DNA of 64,000 nucleotides from Paracyclopina nana (taxonomy: Eukaryota > Arthropoda > Copepoda > Cyclopoida > Cyclopettidae): positions 12,338,001 through 12,402,000 of the forward strand of contig JAGUCH010000001.1 of NCBI GenBank assembly GCA_019096065.1, written 5' to 3'. The notes beneath the pieces are model-generated. The model was not told the DNA's origin, ran no database searches, and was given only the letters and a program-made list of their open reading frames with translations. Positions 35,695 through 47,200 of the stretch are shown here, one piece after another. A program made the position numbers and the translations under genes. The first letter of the stretch is position 1; each line of letters opens with the position of its first letter.

Positions 35695-36501
35695 CTAAAA
35701 GAGAACCCTTGCGCACTCTCCACTAATTTTATGCTTCTGAAAGCATTTTTTAAAGTGAACCAATGTAGGTGCTCTTAAAATTACCTTCCGAGTGATGACT
35801 GAAAAAAGCCGCTCTACAGCAAAAAGCCAATTTGCAATTTTGGTCGTACACCTTGAATTGTGCACTTTGTCACGCACTCTGACCATATCGCGAATCCTCT
35901 TTGCTGCCAGATACTTGAGCGAGCATGGGAGGTCCTCGCACAACACTTCGTACTCTTCTAGGACAAGCTCTCGAGTGTCATAGCCAATGTGTATGGAGCC
36001 ATGTGCAGGTACAATGTAGCCGGGTATGACTGCCCCAGCCTTCGGAACAGCTCTTCCAAAGTAGGCTGGAAATCTCTCTTCTTCCCTGCTCGTGTTAGGT
36101 ATGATAGTGTGTCCAAGTTCAATAGCTGTATCGGGTACGTGTCCACCAAATTCCTTCCTCCACACGAGGGGCTTACTCGTCTTGTTCACCAGAACTTCAT
36201 ATACTCGCCTATAAGTATGCGTAATTAAAATGGAATTATGGAAAAAAGTACTATACTACCTTCGGTGCTCTAGAGCTCTCCGCATTGCATAGCAAGACCC
36301 TTGTGCAGGCACAACTCGCCCAAAGCACTTATCTCCTTTGATGCTGATGCGACCAATGAAGGTGTACTTGTTAGATTTCTCCTTGCCAGCCACTATTGCA
36401 CCTGGGGGAATTTTGCCGTCTCTGGCTGGCACCCAAGAGACGGGTAGCACTTTTTCAGAGCTGCTGTTGCTTGATGAAACACCTCCTCCTCCAACAAGCA
36501 T
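35695..36501 (-). CDS. DM9-repeat (DUF3421) protein
   Basis: Two exons (36501-36260, 36208-35695; 51-nt intron) give 251 aa. Two DM9-type blocks are visible: WVPARDGKIPPGAIVAG...YTFIGRI...CFGRVVPAQG, and VPDTAIELG...YFGRAVPKAGAVIPGYIVPAHGSIHIGYDTRELVLEEYEVLC. DM9 proteins in arthropods and molluscs are cytosolic or secreted mannose-binding lectins linked to immunity and cell responses. The last ~95 residues, rich in Lys, Arg and Cys, are not part of the domain and are unfamiliar. A Ser/Gly-rich N-terminus follows the first Met. No signal peptide is seen. The frame stays open upstream of ATG 36501, so a further 5' exon is possible. Confidence 0.82.
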
Positions 36502-37559
36502 TTCTCGACGATTAAGAGAAGAGCACTGCCACAGCTGTCATCATCTGACAAAGAGCAAGTCTTTGAGAGAGAGAAATGTATCAACTGGTGGAAGATGCTT
36601 TCCCCATTATCGAAAATCTAATAACTCCCATCAAAGACGACTTGATTGGCTCTTCCAATGAAAAAGTACAATACCTTCCTGCACGGATAAACTGAAAGTA
36701 ATGAAAAGGGTTTTTTAAGTTTTATCACTGAAGAAAGATTTTTTAATACAAAAAAGTAAGCTCTACATCAAAGTAAAGCATATGCGAGCATCGCTTCATA
36801 TTGACTAATTTTTAACCACTTTTCCAACGCAATAATCTGTAAAAAGTCTCGAAACCTCTCTTTTCAATCTGTGGACGTCTTGAGCAGAGACTTATATTTT
36901 AGGAGAAGTGCATTAGTTATGACGTCATAGGGCGCGTTATCCACGTTGTGGTCACGCTCCAAAAGAGACAATAATAAACCCTCGGCGCCGCGCTGGCTGA
37001 CTACATCTGGGCTAGGGCAGACTTTTGAGTCGTCATATCTCCAAAAGCATTCATCTGAGCCAAAATGGTGCTTTTATTCACATAAGTATCATAACAATAA
37101 CATTGATGTAGGGCGATCCCAGCGGCCTTTATGGGCAACATTTGTGATTTTCAGCTGACACTGCTCGAGCAAAAAAACTGAGTTAGCGCGTTTTTGCGAC
37201 TCGTAAAGTAGTTCGAAATAAAGACCCAAGCACATAAGAGTTATCAATTTTTGGTAAAGGATTACTTTATGACGGTAAAATAAAATGGTTTTAAATCTAT
37301 TATACCCCAAAAAAACTTAAAACATCAAGACGTTAGAGTCCTGAAGCTATGCATTTGTAAAAACGAAGTAACCATTTACTATAGCTATTTGCCCTAAATA
37401 AAGTGGCTCGACTAATGCATACAAAATGTGATTTTGAACTCGGCTCACAAGTGTTTCTTCAAAAAACTCGGTAGATGGAGTGTCTTTGTTATGATACTGC
37501 TGTCTCAATTCTAATTAGATCAAAATATATTTTACGCACTGTAAACCGACTTTCCTCGT
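36502..37559. other. Intergenic, no gene recognised
   Basis: Upstream flank of the DM9 gene. No coding exons or RNA genes recognised. Confidence 0.45.
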
Positions 37560-37680
37560 GAGTAATTCACTTTTGACCTCGCTTTGCTCGGTAAAAAGAT
37601 TCGTCTTGGTTTTATGTTTACCATACTCGCGCAATTTTTACCGCACCTTCTCAGTCCCGAAAAGCAGCAGGTAAAAGACA
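37560..37680 (-). repeat. Inverted, diverged half-copy of repeat family 3
   Basis: Read in reverse complement, this segment aligns with the start of the element at 37842-38165 (shared TGCTTTTCGGGACTGAGAAG, AACCGAGC-like and CGAAGCGAG-like blocks). Together the two face each other across about 160 bp. The result may be a larger composite element or a nested insertion. Confidence 0.65.
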
Positions 37681-37841
37681 TTTATAAACCAAAGAACGGC
37701 AAGTACGGTCAGCTAGTGGTTTGCAACATTCATTGCACGTGGGTAGAAAAGCCGTTTTCACGCGCTAGAGAGCAATTTATGCAAGACCCCTTATTCGGAG
37801 ATAAAACAACTAGAAGACTTCGGACATTTTACTACTGAACT

Positions 37842-38165
37842 AGTATTTTACTTGCTGCTTTTCGGGACTGAGAAGGTAACGTAAAAATTGCCCTAGGTAA
37901 GTAAATGAAACCAAGCCGAATCTTGAACCGAGCGAAGCGAGCTGAATAGTGAGGCGAGGTTTTAGTTTACTCACCGAGAGCATTATTTACGTTACCTTCG
38001 AAGTCCCGAGAAGCAGCAAGTCAAATTTTATTAACTGTGACCGATTTTCCGAGCGAAATGAACTTGCCGAAATGCCATGTTGTGACGTCACAGGGTTTGC
38101 AAAAAGCTGACACGATCGGCAAAGTGAATTTACTCGCGAGTAAAACCGGTTACAGTTAGTAAAAA
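37842..38165 (+). mobile_element. Repeat family 3, copy 1 (non-autonomous inverted-repeat element)
   Basis: About 324 bp, almost identical to 51061-51383. It contains two successive inverted pairs: ACTTGCTGCTTTTCGGGACT with its complement near 37986-38021, and TTTATTAACTGTGACC with GGTTACAGTTAGTAAA near the right end. The outermost bases are also inverted (ATTTTACT / AGTAAAA). No coding capacity. Confidence 0.8.
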
Positions 38166-38169
38166 TTAT

Positions 38170-38335
38170 TTCGAAGGTAGTACAGCTAGGCAACACATTT
38201 CGGAGACAGTACAACTAGGGGAGTTCGGACATTTTACAACTGTGCATAGTAGGTCGGACATAGTGCTACTCAACTTTTCGGAGATAAAACAACTCAACTT
38301 GTCGGAGATTTTACAACTAGATTTTCGGACAAAAA
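38170..38335 (+). repeat. Degenerate tandem repeat with CGGAGATTTTACAACT-like units
   Basis: Six or so diverged units around TTCGGACATTTTACAACT / TCGGAGATAAAACAACT. Two more units lie at about 37794-37836, on the other side of the repeat-family-3 copy, as if that element had inserted into this array. Confidence 0.6.
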
Positions 38336-38493
38336 ATGTTTCCCCTAGCCTTTTTTCCAACTTTTGACATTTTGTTCTGCGCCCTACCTAGGGCTCTATA
38401 AATTCCTCCGCGAATCGTCATATTATGGGGGATTTTTGCTAAGTAAATTGTAAATATTTTTTCATAATCAGTTTAGCTGTAGTAGTGACAAAT

Positions 38494-38580
38494 ATCGAAT
38501 TTTTGCGGATTGGAACTTCACCTTTCGAACTTTAAAACATATCGAACTTTTGCGGATTCGAACTTTTGCGGATTCGAAGC
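38494..38580 (+). repeat. Short tandem repeat, about 17-bp unit CGAACTTTTGCGGATT
   Basis: Four to five imperfect copies of TCGAACTTTTGCGGATT; the last two are almost perfect. Confidence 0.75.
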
Positions 38581-41237
38581 TGAACAGATATACCAAATGA
38601 ATAAGCCTTAAAAGAGTCGAAAGTTTTCGATTAACATTTTCAAGAATCATACTGTAGTTCAAAAATAGCCAACTGAATAATGTTAAATTAAAAAAGTACT
38701 AAAGCATTACTGAAACACGCGTGCAAACGAACCTCACCAATCCAATCATTGGAATGGAATCCAAATTATTTGATTTACCTTGTTACGATGTGCTATCTTT
38801 GCATTTTGGTTCGAAGCTTTGTATGCCAACAGCACTTACAAACATTAAAATAGCTAAAAATAAATGTATCTGCTCATTTCATACTAATGAGAAAACTGGA
38901 CAATTTGGACTCTTTCGAAACATCATGTGTTCTGATTTGATGCTATTTATGCTTTCCCATCTAGCTTTTTTTACCATGAATCATTCACAACCAAGATATA
39001 AGTGAAAAAAGAGCGTTTTTTTAAGAAATTGCTAGATTTATTTGTAATCAAGGCATTAAAGCATCATAATTATAAAAATGCATGAGTTGCATAAAGAAGA
39101 GAAGTTACATGATGTAATCCTCACGTACAAATATTAAAACCAAACTATGGTTGGCATTATTACAATGTAGCAAGAATGGCGACTTGAGCCTCAAGCGCTA
39201 ATAAAAGAGCTGCTAGTTGTTCTACTAAGTAGAAATAGTAGATCCATTGATGGTGTTTACATTAGAGAGCAGCTATATCCTTGAGCATCTTGACGATCGA
39301 ACCATCCAGAGCTTCATGGCATTCATTCGTAGTTTCAAACCTAGAGAAGCACATGTATAAAAATGTGTGCCACCAAAATCCATACGTAAATTGGCAATTA
39401 TGGCCAGTTCAATTCTATTAAGAAGCACAATTGCAGAAGAATGATTTTTTAGACTGTCCTTCACAAAAAATGGAACGCTCAATGAATGAATGCCGCTTTA
39501 ATCAAAATGTGGGATGCATGACTTGACTTCACCACGGAATGTACTGTAGCACAATAGGCTATATTATGTGCTCAAGCCTTTCAAGTTTCAAGATTGCTAT
39601 CACATATTACAGCCTATGAGGCTCGAGAAATATCGATGCACAAGATGATGATGTGACCGAACTTCCGAATGGATTCTGTCCACAACAATATCGCCCAAAG
39701 ATACATACACAATATAGTACAGATAAATCTTCCTTTATTTATGTGGGTGAATATCGCCATGATGTGTAATGAGCTCCAATCGCTGAGAAAGACTACAAAC
39801 GCGTGGATTACTCAACCAATTAACGCAGATTGGGTAATATGTACGTAACGTTTCAACCATCAGTAACAATTGATTCCATTGAATTAGGTTTTATGTTGGT
39901 ATACTCTTGTTTGCTCCTGTCGTTATTTTGCTTACTTATCCCAGTCCAAAGCAGAAATTTCTTTCTAAGTATGCACTAATCAATACCATCTAATCCCAGT
40001 AGCGGAAAGCGTCGCGAGCTTCATCATCCCAATAATAATAGCACTTGATCCGCCCATGTTTATCAATAAACTAAAGTAAGTTTTCATTACCATAGCATAG
40101 GAGTGAATTTGTAAGAGCCTTGATATTGGGAACCATCTCGATAAAAAGTCCCAATTTTTGGTTATCTACGCAGTTGCACTTCTTTTGGCTACGGTCCCAG
40201 GAGACTTTTTTTGGATAGTGAAAGTATTTGCGCTGTCACTTTCGAGGACATATTGGAGGCTACCTCCTTGCATCTTCCTCATGACTTTAGAGCTATTGCG
40301 TTCTAGTAAAAAGTTGCTCGCATCGCAGTTTAGAGATGGAAGTCCCAAAATTTGCGTAGCACCGGCCTCAGTCAAAAAAGTCTGGTAGCAAGTTAAACAG
40401 CCCAAGGAATAGCAAAACTTTAGCTCGAAAGTTATCGAAAGCCAGGAGCGTTATGACATTTTGGACTCGGGCCATTCATCATCTTTTTCTTTATCTTGAC
40501 ACACTACTGCGACGTCACGTGATTGGAATCCAATTATAGTTCGACTATAATTGAATCGATACTCTATTTGCTGCGTTTTCGGCTCTAGCACTCCACAATT
40601 AGCTCTCGCCCGAAGAAGAAGAAGAAGATGACAAGATGAAACTTTTGCAAAGTTTTTGATTACGTAAAATTGGGCATCCATGGCAACGTCCCCGGAAAAA
40701 ACATTCAATCAATTAGCCGACTCGAGATAAAAATGTAAGATTTATAACAGCATCTTTTCTTTAAAATAGCAATAGTATATCACATCCAGGAATAAAGATT
40801 TCATCATTCAGAAAGCAGTTTTCATTCTTCTTTTTTGTTGGTTCTCCCGATCGAGAGGAAAGCGTATCATTAGTAGTGGAACAATAATAAGTCTGACAGG
40901 TGCCTAACGAAGAATATCACACCATGCTTTCCAAGTTCCTTCAAGCTCAAATCGCACACCATCAAATTGCTACTTCATTTACAACCTATAACAACATTCC
41001 ATGCGCTTTCATATTGAAAAATCCATTGCATTGATCCATTGCTTCAGGCCTAGCTATACTGTATAAGCTCGACTGAAATTACAGTAGTATGCCACGTGCA
41101 CTCGCGCGCGTGGTCTGCCGCCTCCCCGCGAAAATATTGCACAAAAAACAAAATTTGAAAGACTACGCCTATTCAGCCGTCACGGTGATGTATTCATGGA
41201 TATTCCTGTTGGCCACATCACGACGGCCCCACCAATA
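38581..41237. other. Intergenic, no gene recognised
   Basis: AT-rich with short open frames only (largest 94 codons at 38721-39005, without recognisable domain). Holds a GAAGAAGAAG microsatellite near 40615 and the 3' flank of the receptor gene ending at 41238. Confidence 0.45.
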
Positions 41238-44200
41238 TCATACGGGCGTGGGCGAGGAATTGTCTAAGAGACTCGCCATGGGAGAGGTCACAGTGCTGTT
41301 GTTCCCTAGGGAGCTGGTTTTGGTCGTGTGGTCCACCAGGATATACCCTGGGGGCACGTAGCTCCCGCTCCCAATGCGTCCCCCAACTGGGGGCGGGGTG
41401 ATGCTCCTGCAGAGCTGACTAGAGGGGAGCAGAGGTTCTCGTGTGAAATCCACCATCTTCATGGTAGATACAGTCGATGGAGAGCCAGCGCTAAGGAGAA
41501 AGCCGTTGCCGCAAGGTACCCCTGACATCGGTGAGTAGGGCCCGCTCACGTTGCTCCCATGGCTGTTTTCGTTGACAGATGCTGGCATGTCTCTCGACTT
41601 TTTGTAGGTAAGCACTGGTCGATTGGTTTGCGACACTGAACCCGAAGGTTTTCTGACAGAAGGGATCAGCTCAAGGGAGTCTGTGCGCTCCACTTGGACC
41701 GAGGCCAAGGGGACGTCGATGCAAGGTGAAATAAGCCTTGGGCTGTTGGATAGCAGCTCCACAATTTCAGAGGCTGTCGGCCTCTTCGTAGCTGTCATGT
41801 TCCAACAGGATTTGAGCAGATTTTCCAATTGCGGCTTGATTCCTGACGGAATGGTAAGCGTGTGACCTGCTTTCACGTGTTCCATCACCTGATTGTTACT
41901 CAGGCCCTGAAAATCGAACATGACACATTGATTAACCGCTGGTTTATCCTCAATCAGAGCCAGAATGCCACTGCTGCTGGTCAGATTTAGCCTGTCACTC
42001 TTTTGCGCGGTATTTTTTATGCTATCCAATAAAAAAGGCCCAAGTGGCCTCAGAGCAATGCAATGTGATTAACTTGTTCCGCAAGACTGAGCCAAAATAA
42101 TAACGGACTCGCGAAATCATCACCTGAAACGGGAAGCTGCCAAAGGTAATCATCTCATAGAGAAGTACGCCATACGACCACACATCTGACATTGGCGTAA
42201 AAAGGCCATCAGCGAGACTTTCTGGTGCCATCCAACGAACTGGAAGCATCCCCTTGCGGCTGAATCTGTAGTAGTCGTTCTCAAACATCGGCCTCGTCAT
42301 TCCAAAGTCGGCTAACTTCACCACTCGCGTTGAGTTGACGAGGCAATTGCGACAAGCTACATCTCGGTGGACATACTTAAGCTCTGCGAGATAACTTAGG
42401 CCTCGTGATACGTCCAAGGCCATGGAGGTCAGTCGTCGATTAGATACTTCATCAAGCTCTTCGCGATTTCGCTCGTTTACGAGATGTCGCCTACACAAAA
42501 AGGAAAATGAATACGCTCTCTTTGTGGAAGGAAAACTAGAGATAAATGCTATGTTACATTGGATCATATGGCGTAGTTGAAGAGAGCGAAACGAAAGCTT
42601 AATTAGGCGCGTTAAACAGTTTCTTTGAAGAGCTTCTCTCCACTGAATTTAGGAGAGGTGCAAGTTTTTCTAAATTAAACATTTAAAAAATAACAATAAC
42701 GTTTAGTTTGTTTAAGTATTCACGCGGGACAATTTTTTTAAAATTTAACAGCAATAGCTCATTCATTATGAAATTACTCAAGCCTATAAGAAAATGTGAC
42801 AACTGGCGTTTTGTTTGTCCCCTGATAGCTGCTGCCACGTTGATGTTGATTGCGGCCAGTTTTATGTTCTGCCATTGAAAGTATCAAAAGCGCCTTCAAT
42901 TAAAAATCTAGCCAAGTATATGCTTTGCACTATTTTCAAAAGAACCAATTATGTTTGGACTGTTACTCTAACGAATACATTTATTCCAAAAGTTGCTTTA
43001 AAAAAACCATGGTCTACTTTTTCTCGAAAGTAATATTTATACTGCGAAGCACCATGTGCTTTCTTTTTTAAGTATGAGGTCAGTTTTTGAATCACGGCCA
43101 CATCTCTATTGATCCCACCATATCAGAATAAATGAAACGACCTCTTACCTAGCTAAAAGATAAGTCTTAAGGTCTCCGTAAAGCATAAATTCCATTACTG
43201 TGTAGACAGGCTCATTTCGAGTGCAGACGCCCAACAGCTTGACAATATTTTTGTGGTCAAACCGCTTCATCATGTCGGCTTCTCCCAAAAAGTCCAATTT
43301 TTCTTCAACCGTCGATCCGGTTTTCAAAGTTTTCACAGCAACAGCCACCTGCAGGGAATAAGAAAAAGCATTTATAAGTAATCGAGTAAGACAAAATTGC
43401 GAAATAACAACTACAAAAGAAAGCTTGTGGTGCGTCTAGCATACAATTCAACATTAGAAAGGCTCGACTTTTCACCATTACACGCTAGCAAAGACGCGGC
43501 TGTGCCGTAATATCTAGCAATATAATAAATGAGAAATTCCTTGACCACGTTAGGAATTCCTTGGTCCTCATGAAAAAAAAGCGTCGAAGCGTCACATTTA
43601 TTGTAAACGTTAGCTAACGTTTTTCTACTTTCACATCCCAGCTAGTTTATAACGTATGAAGAAATGAAATTGTGAAAGCTTATGCAAAGACGATGTCAAT
43701 TACATGAAATGCCAAGCACTTCAAGTCCATTCAAATTGTAATTTCGGAAACTAAACGAGCTCACACTGTACTGTGAGCACCTCGCATAAATAATGTAGCA
43801 AAACCAATGGTAAAGTTTTCAATGAAATGTGAAGATCGAAGTCCAATCTTTGATGAAGATCATTTATTCTTTTAATAGGGAGCTTGTAAGCTTATCTGGA
43901 AGAGGAGATTGGTGGAAACCTAAACATACCGCAAAACTGTTAGCCCACGAGATTAACAAGCTCAAATCGTAAGAAACACGGGGAATAGGACATCAATCTT
44001 ACAAGACGTAACTCGAGTGTTATTTATCTCTTGTTCGTTTCACCATTTTCCTTGTAGCAAATACTGAGCAAAAACTTAAATTGAAGGGGCGGAGTAACCG
44101 AGAATTTTCAAAATCGCCACTTATTCTGAGTTTTTGAATATGACATGAACTGTTAGGGTTTTTCTATTGGCCCAAACCAAAATTTTTTCTGTTTGGGGAT

Positions 44201-47200
44201 TTTAGGGACGGGAAATATAAAGAATTAGAAAATTAGTTTGCTGCCAAACTTAGCAGGCTCTCATATCCGCATGAAGCTTTTGTGAGCTTTCCTTTCTGAT
44301 ATGGGTGGACACAGTCTATTCTTCCAAGTCTCGGTAATATGACAATTATCTGCTTATACAGCATTGATAGAGGAAACTTGTAGTTGCTCAATAGTAATCA
44401 GAAGCGAGCATTTAGCTACGAAAGTGACAACTAAGAAAATTCAGTAGTGGCTTGATTTGAAACTACGTTCCCAATTATAGGAAAGGTTATATATAGGACT
44501 TTGGCTCATTATCTTCCGCGTCTTTGATCGTAGCATGGTTGCGGTTGTTATCGGTTCTTATTTACTTACGAGGTTGTGATGTCAGTAAATAAGAACCGAT
44601 AACAACCGCAACCTTGCTACGATCAAAGACGCGGAAGATAATGAGCCTTTGACCTTCTTTCCCATGCAGAACACGACCAAAAGTCGAACGAAATTTCTTT
44701 AGTCCGCTGTGAACCCCACGGTTCGTGCAAGAAAATGCAGAGATGAAAGCCGAGTCAGAATCGAATTGACGAGCACTGCATTTTAAATGGATGATTTGGT
44801 ATACTCAATTCAGCCTAGCCAGTCATAGGTTCAACTGCTTAGTTGCAAATGTGTGTGTGTGAGCTAGTGTAGTCTGTTGGTGGAGAATAAGGGTGATGCG
44901 GCGAATAACGTACGAAGACGGGATCAACGATGAAGGCACATGCATGGAAATTTTGCAATAAAATTCGGCCTCATCTGCTAATGCAATGTAGAGCTAATCT
45001 GCCACAACTGCTGCTGTCGCAGAATTACCAATTACCTTCATGCGGCTTGTCTACACAATCTTGAATAACACGCACGATTTAAAAGTAGATCTTACTCTTA
45101 GCACTCCGTCTTTGTGAAGGTAATTCGAGTCAAGAAGATCGGTACGCATGGCTATGTCCTTGAATGAAGGCACGGACCACAGGCGTTCCAGTTTCGACTT
45201 TAATGGAGCACAAGAGAGAAGAAAGTGGGCATAAACTTACTGCTTTCTTTCTCGATTCCTTTCTCTCTCAATTAGTTAATGTTGGCTCAAAGAAGAGAGT
45301 GGGATAAGTGACTTACCCAGCCTTTTTCGTCAAAAAAGGCCTCGCCTCCGTATACAGTTCCAAAGGCTCCCTCGCCAAGCTTTCGGTTGATGACAACCCG
45401 ATCTCGTGGAATTTCCCATTCATCTAGTGTGAGGACACAGGAGGGTGTCAATAGGCCCAAAGCACGCATTCGCTCCTCGGTTTGTCGCATTTTTGCTTCA
45501 TACCTACGGACATCAAAAGGACTAGAGTATGCAGATAAAAATAAGATTGATGGTTCAATTTTCAGGATGCATTTTCATGAGCAAGGGCTTTCTTTCATCA
45601 AAAAACTGCGCAGATATTACACACAGCCTTTTCCAGGCAAAATATTGTTAACCTCAACCAACTCAAGATGGATCATGGGAGGCACAGAACTTTCTCAAAT
45701 TACGCAAGTGAGGCTTTCACGCTAATAAAATGCTGGCATATGTAATAAAGCATACCTTCGCTTGACTATAATAAAGATCAACAGGAGCATGATGAAAAGC
45801 GATCCAAATCCCACGACGAAGGCCAAACTAATGGCATGCTCGCACTCCAGGTTGAGTGCATTGGCAAACTCCGACAAAATCGAGCATTTCTTCGATCTGT
45901 CATTGGGCTGAGCGCCATCTGGCGTATGCCAACGCAGCTCATGCCTATTCCACTCGATGAGGGTGCCATTTTCGTTTCCTGTGTAATTTGGCTGGTAGAC
46001 GCCGATAACTTTGCTCGCATTTCCGTACCACTGAAGAATCTGTGAAGCAAAAGGCCTCATAAATTAACGAGCCCACCCACGATCAAAGAAATCTTACTTT
46101 GATGTTGGAAAGTCGCGAGTTGCCGTGAACAAAATTGATCCGTCCTGACACGCCGTTGAAATCGGTCGACCGAATAATTTCAACGAACTTGTAAATGCTT
46201 CTTTCGCTGTGAATGTCCTGGATGTAGGACTGATTTTGTTTGATCAGCCTATCCAGAGCAAGGGCATAGAGCCACACGCCGTCGTACACATATCCACTGT
46301 ACTTGCTGGGATGCTTCAAATGAGCAAACCTTGGCTTCTTGAGCTCTTCGATAAGCCGCTGCTGCCACGTGCTCATGGTTTCCCCGGTTTGCACTATTTG
46401 ATCATCGTTAGCATAGTTAGCATGAGTCAGTGACATATGGCCCTGAAGGGCCTGCAAAACAAGAGAGTCATGTACACAGAAAGAGTATCGGAAAAGGCTA
46501 GGCATTACCTCAATCATTTCTGCGGTGGTGCAGTTCACATCAACGGATCCTCCAACTTCTCGAAGGTAGTCCACATTGTACCAATCGTTTTGGTACCAGT
46601 TAGGAAGGAACCACACATATCCTTGGCTTTGAGTCATGCCAAGCTTGTAAGCTTGGCACATGATTTGACGAGCTGAAGCCTCGAAAAATTCTCCAATTAT
46701 GATGCGTGCACCGCGATCCTTTAAGTCATTCAGATACTACACGGAAAAAGTCAGACATCTTTAAGCTCAGCTATAATAAAAAGCAGATATCTACGTACCA
46801 TGCTCATGTCTGAAGAGGCACTCTGAAACTTTCGATTCATTATGAAGTTGATATTGTTTTTATGTAGCATATCTTGCATATGCGAGATGTATTCTGAATA
46901 TCTGTGGCCGTCTTCGGTGAGGCTCGCTATATAAGACCATCCAAGCCTTTGAAGAACTTTCAGGTAGGCATATCTAAATAAACAAAATAACGATTAAAGT
47001 CATTGCTTTTAGCTTGTTAAAAAAGGCCGTTGCGTAAGTTTCTGAAACTTGACTAGCTTGATATTTATGAAAGTATACCAGGTAATAGTATTTGAACTTG
47101 TAATTTGAGCTCATCTGTAATGCAAGACTAAAGTTGCGAGCTTTTGCTTAATCAGCCACGTGAATATTCATTAGAAAGCCCAACGAAGATGGCTAAAAAT

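Noticed and set aside
36338-36661. 107-codon plus-strand open frame
   Set aside because: Antisense to exon 1 of the DM9 gene and without a recognisable domain.
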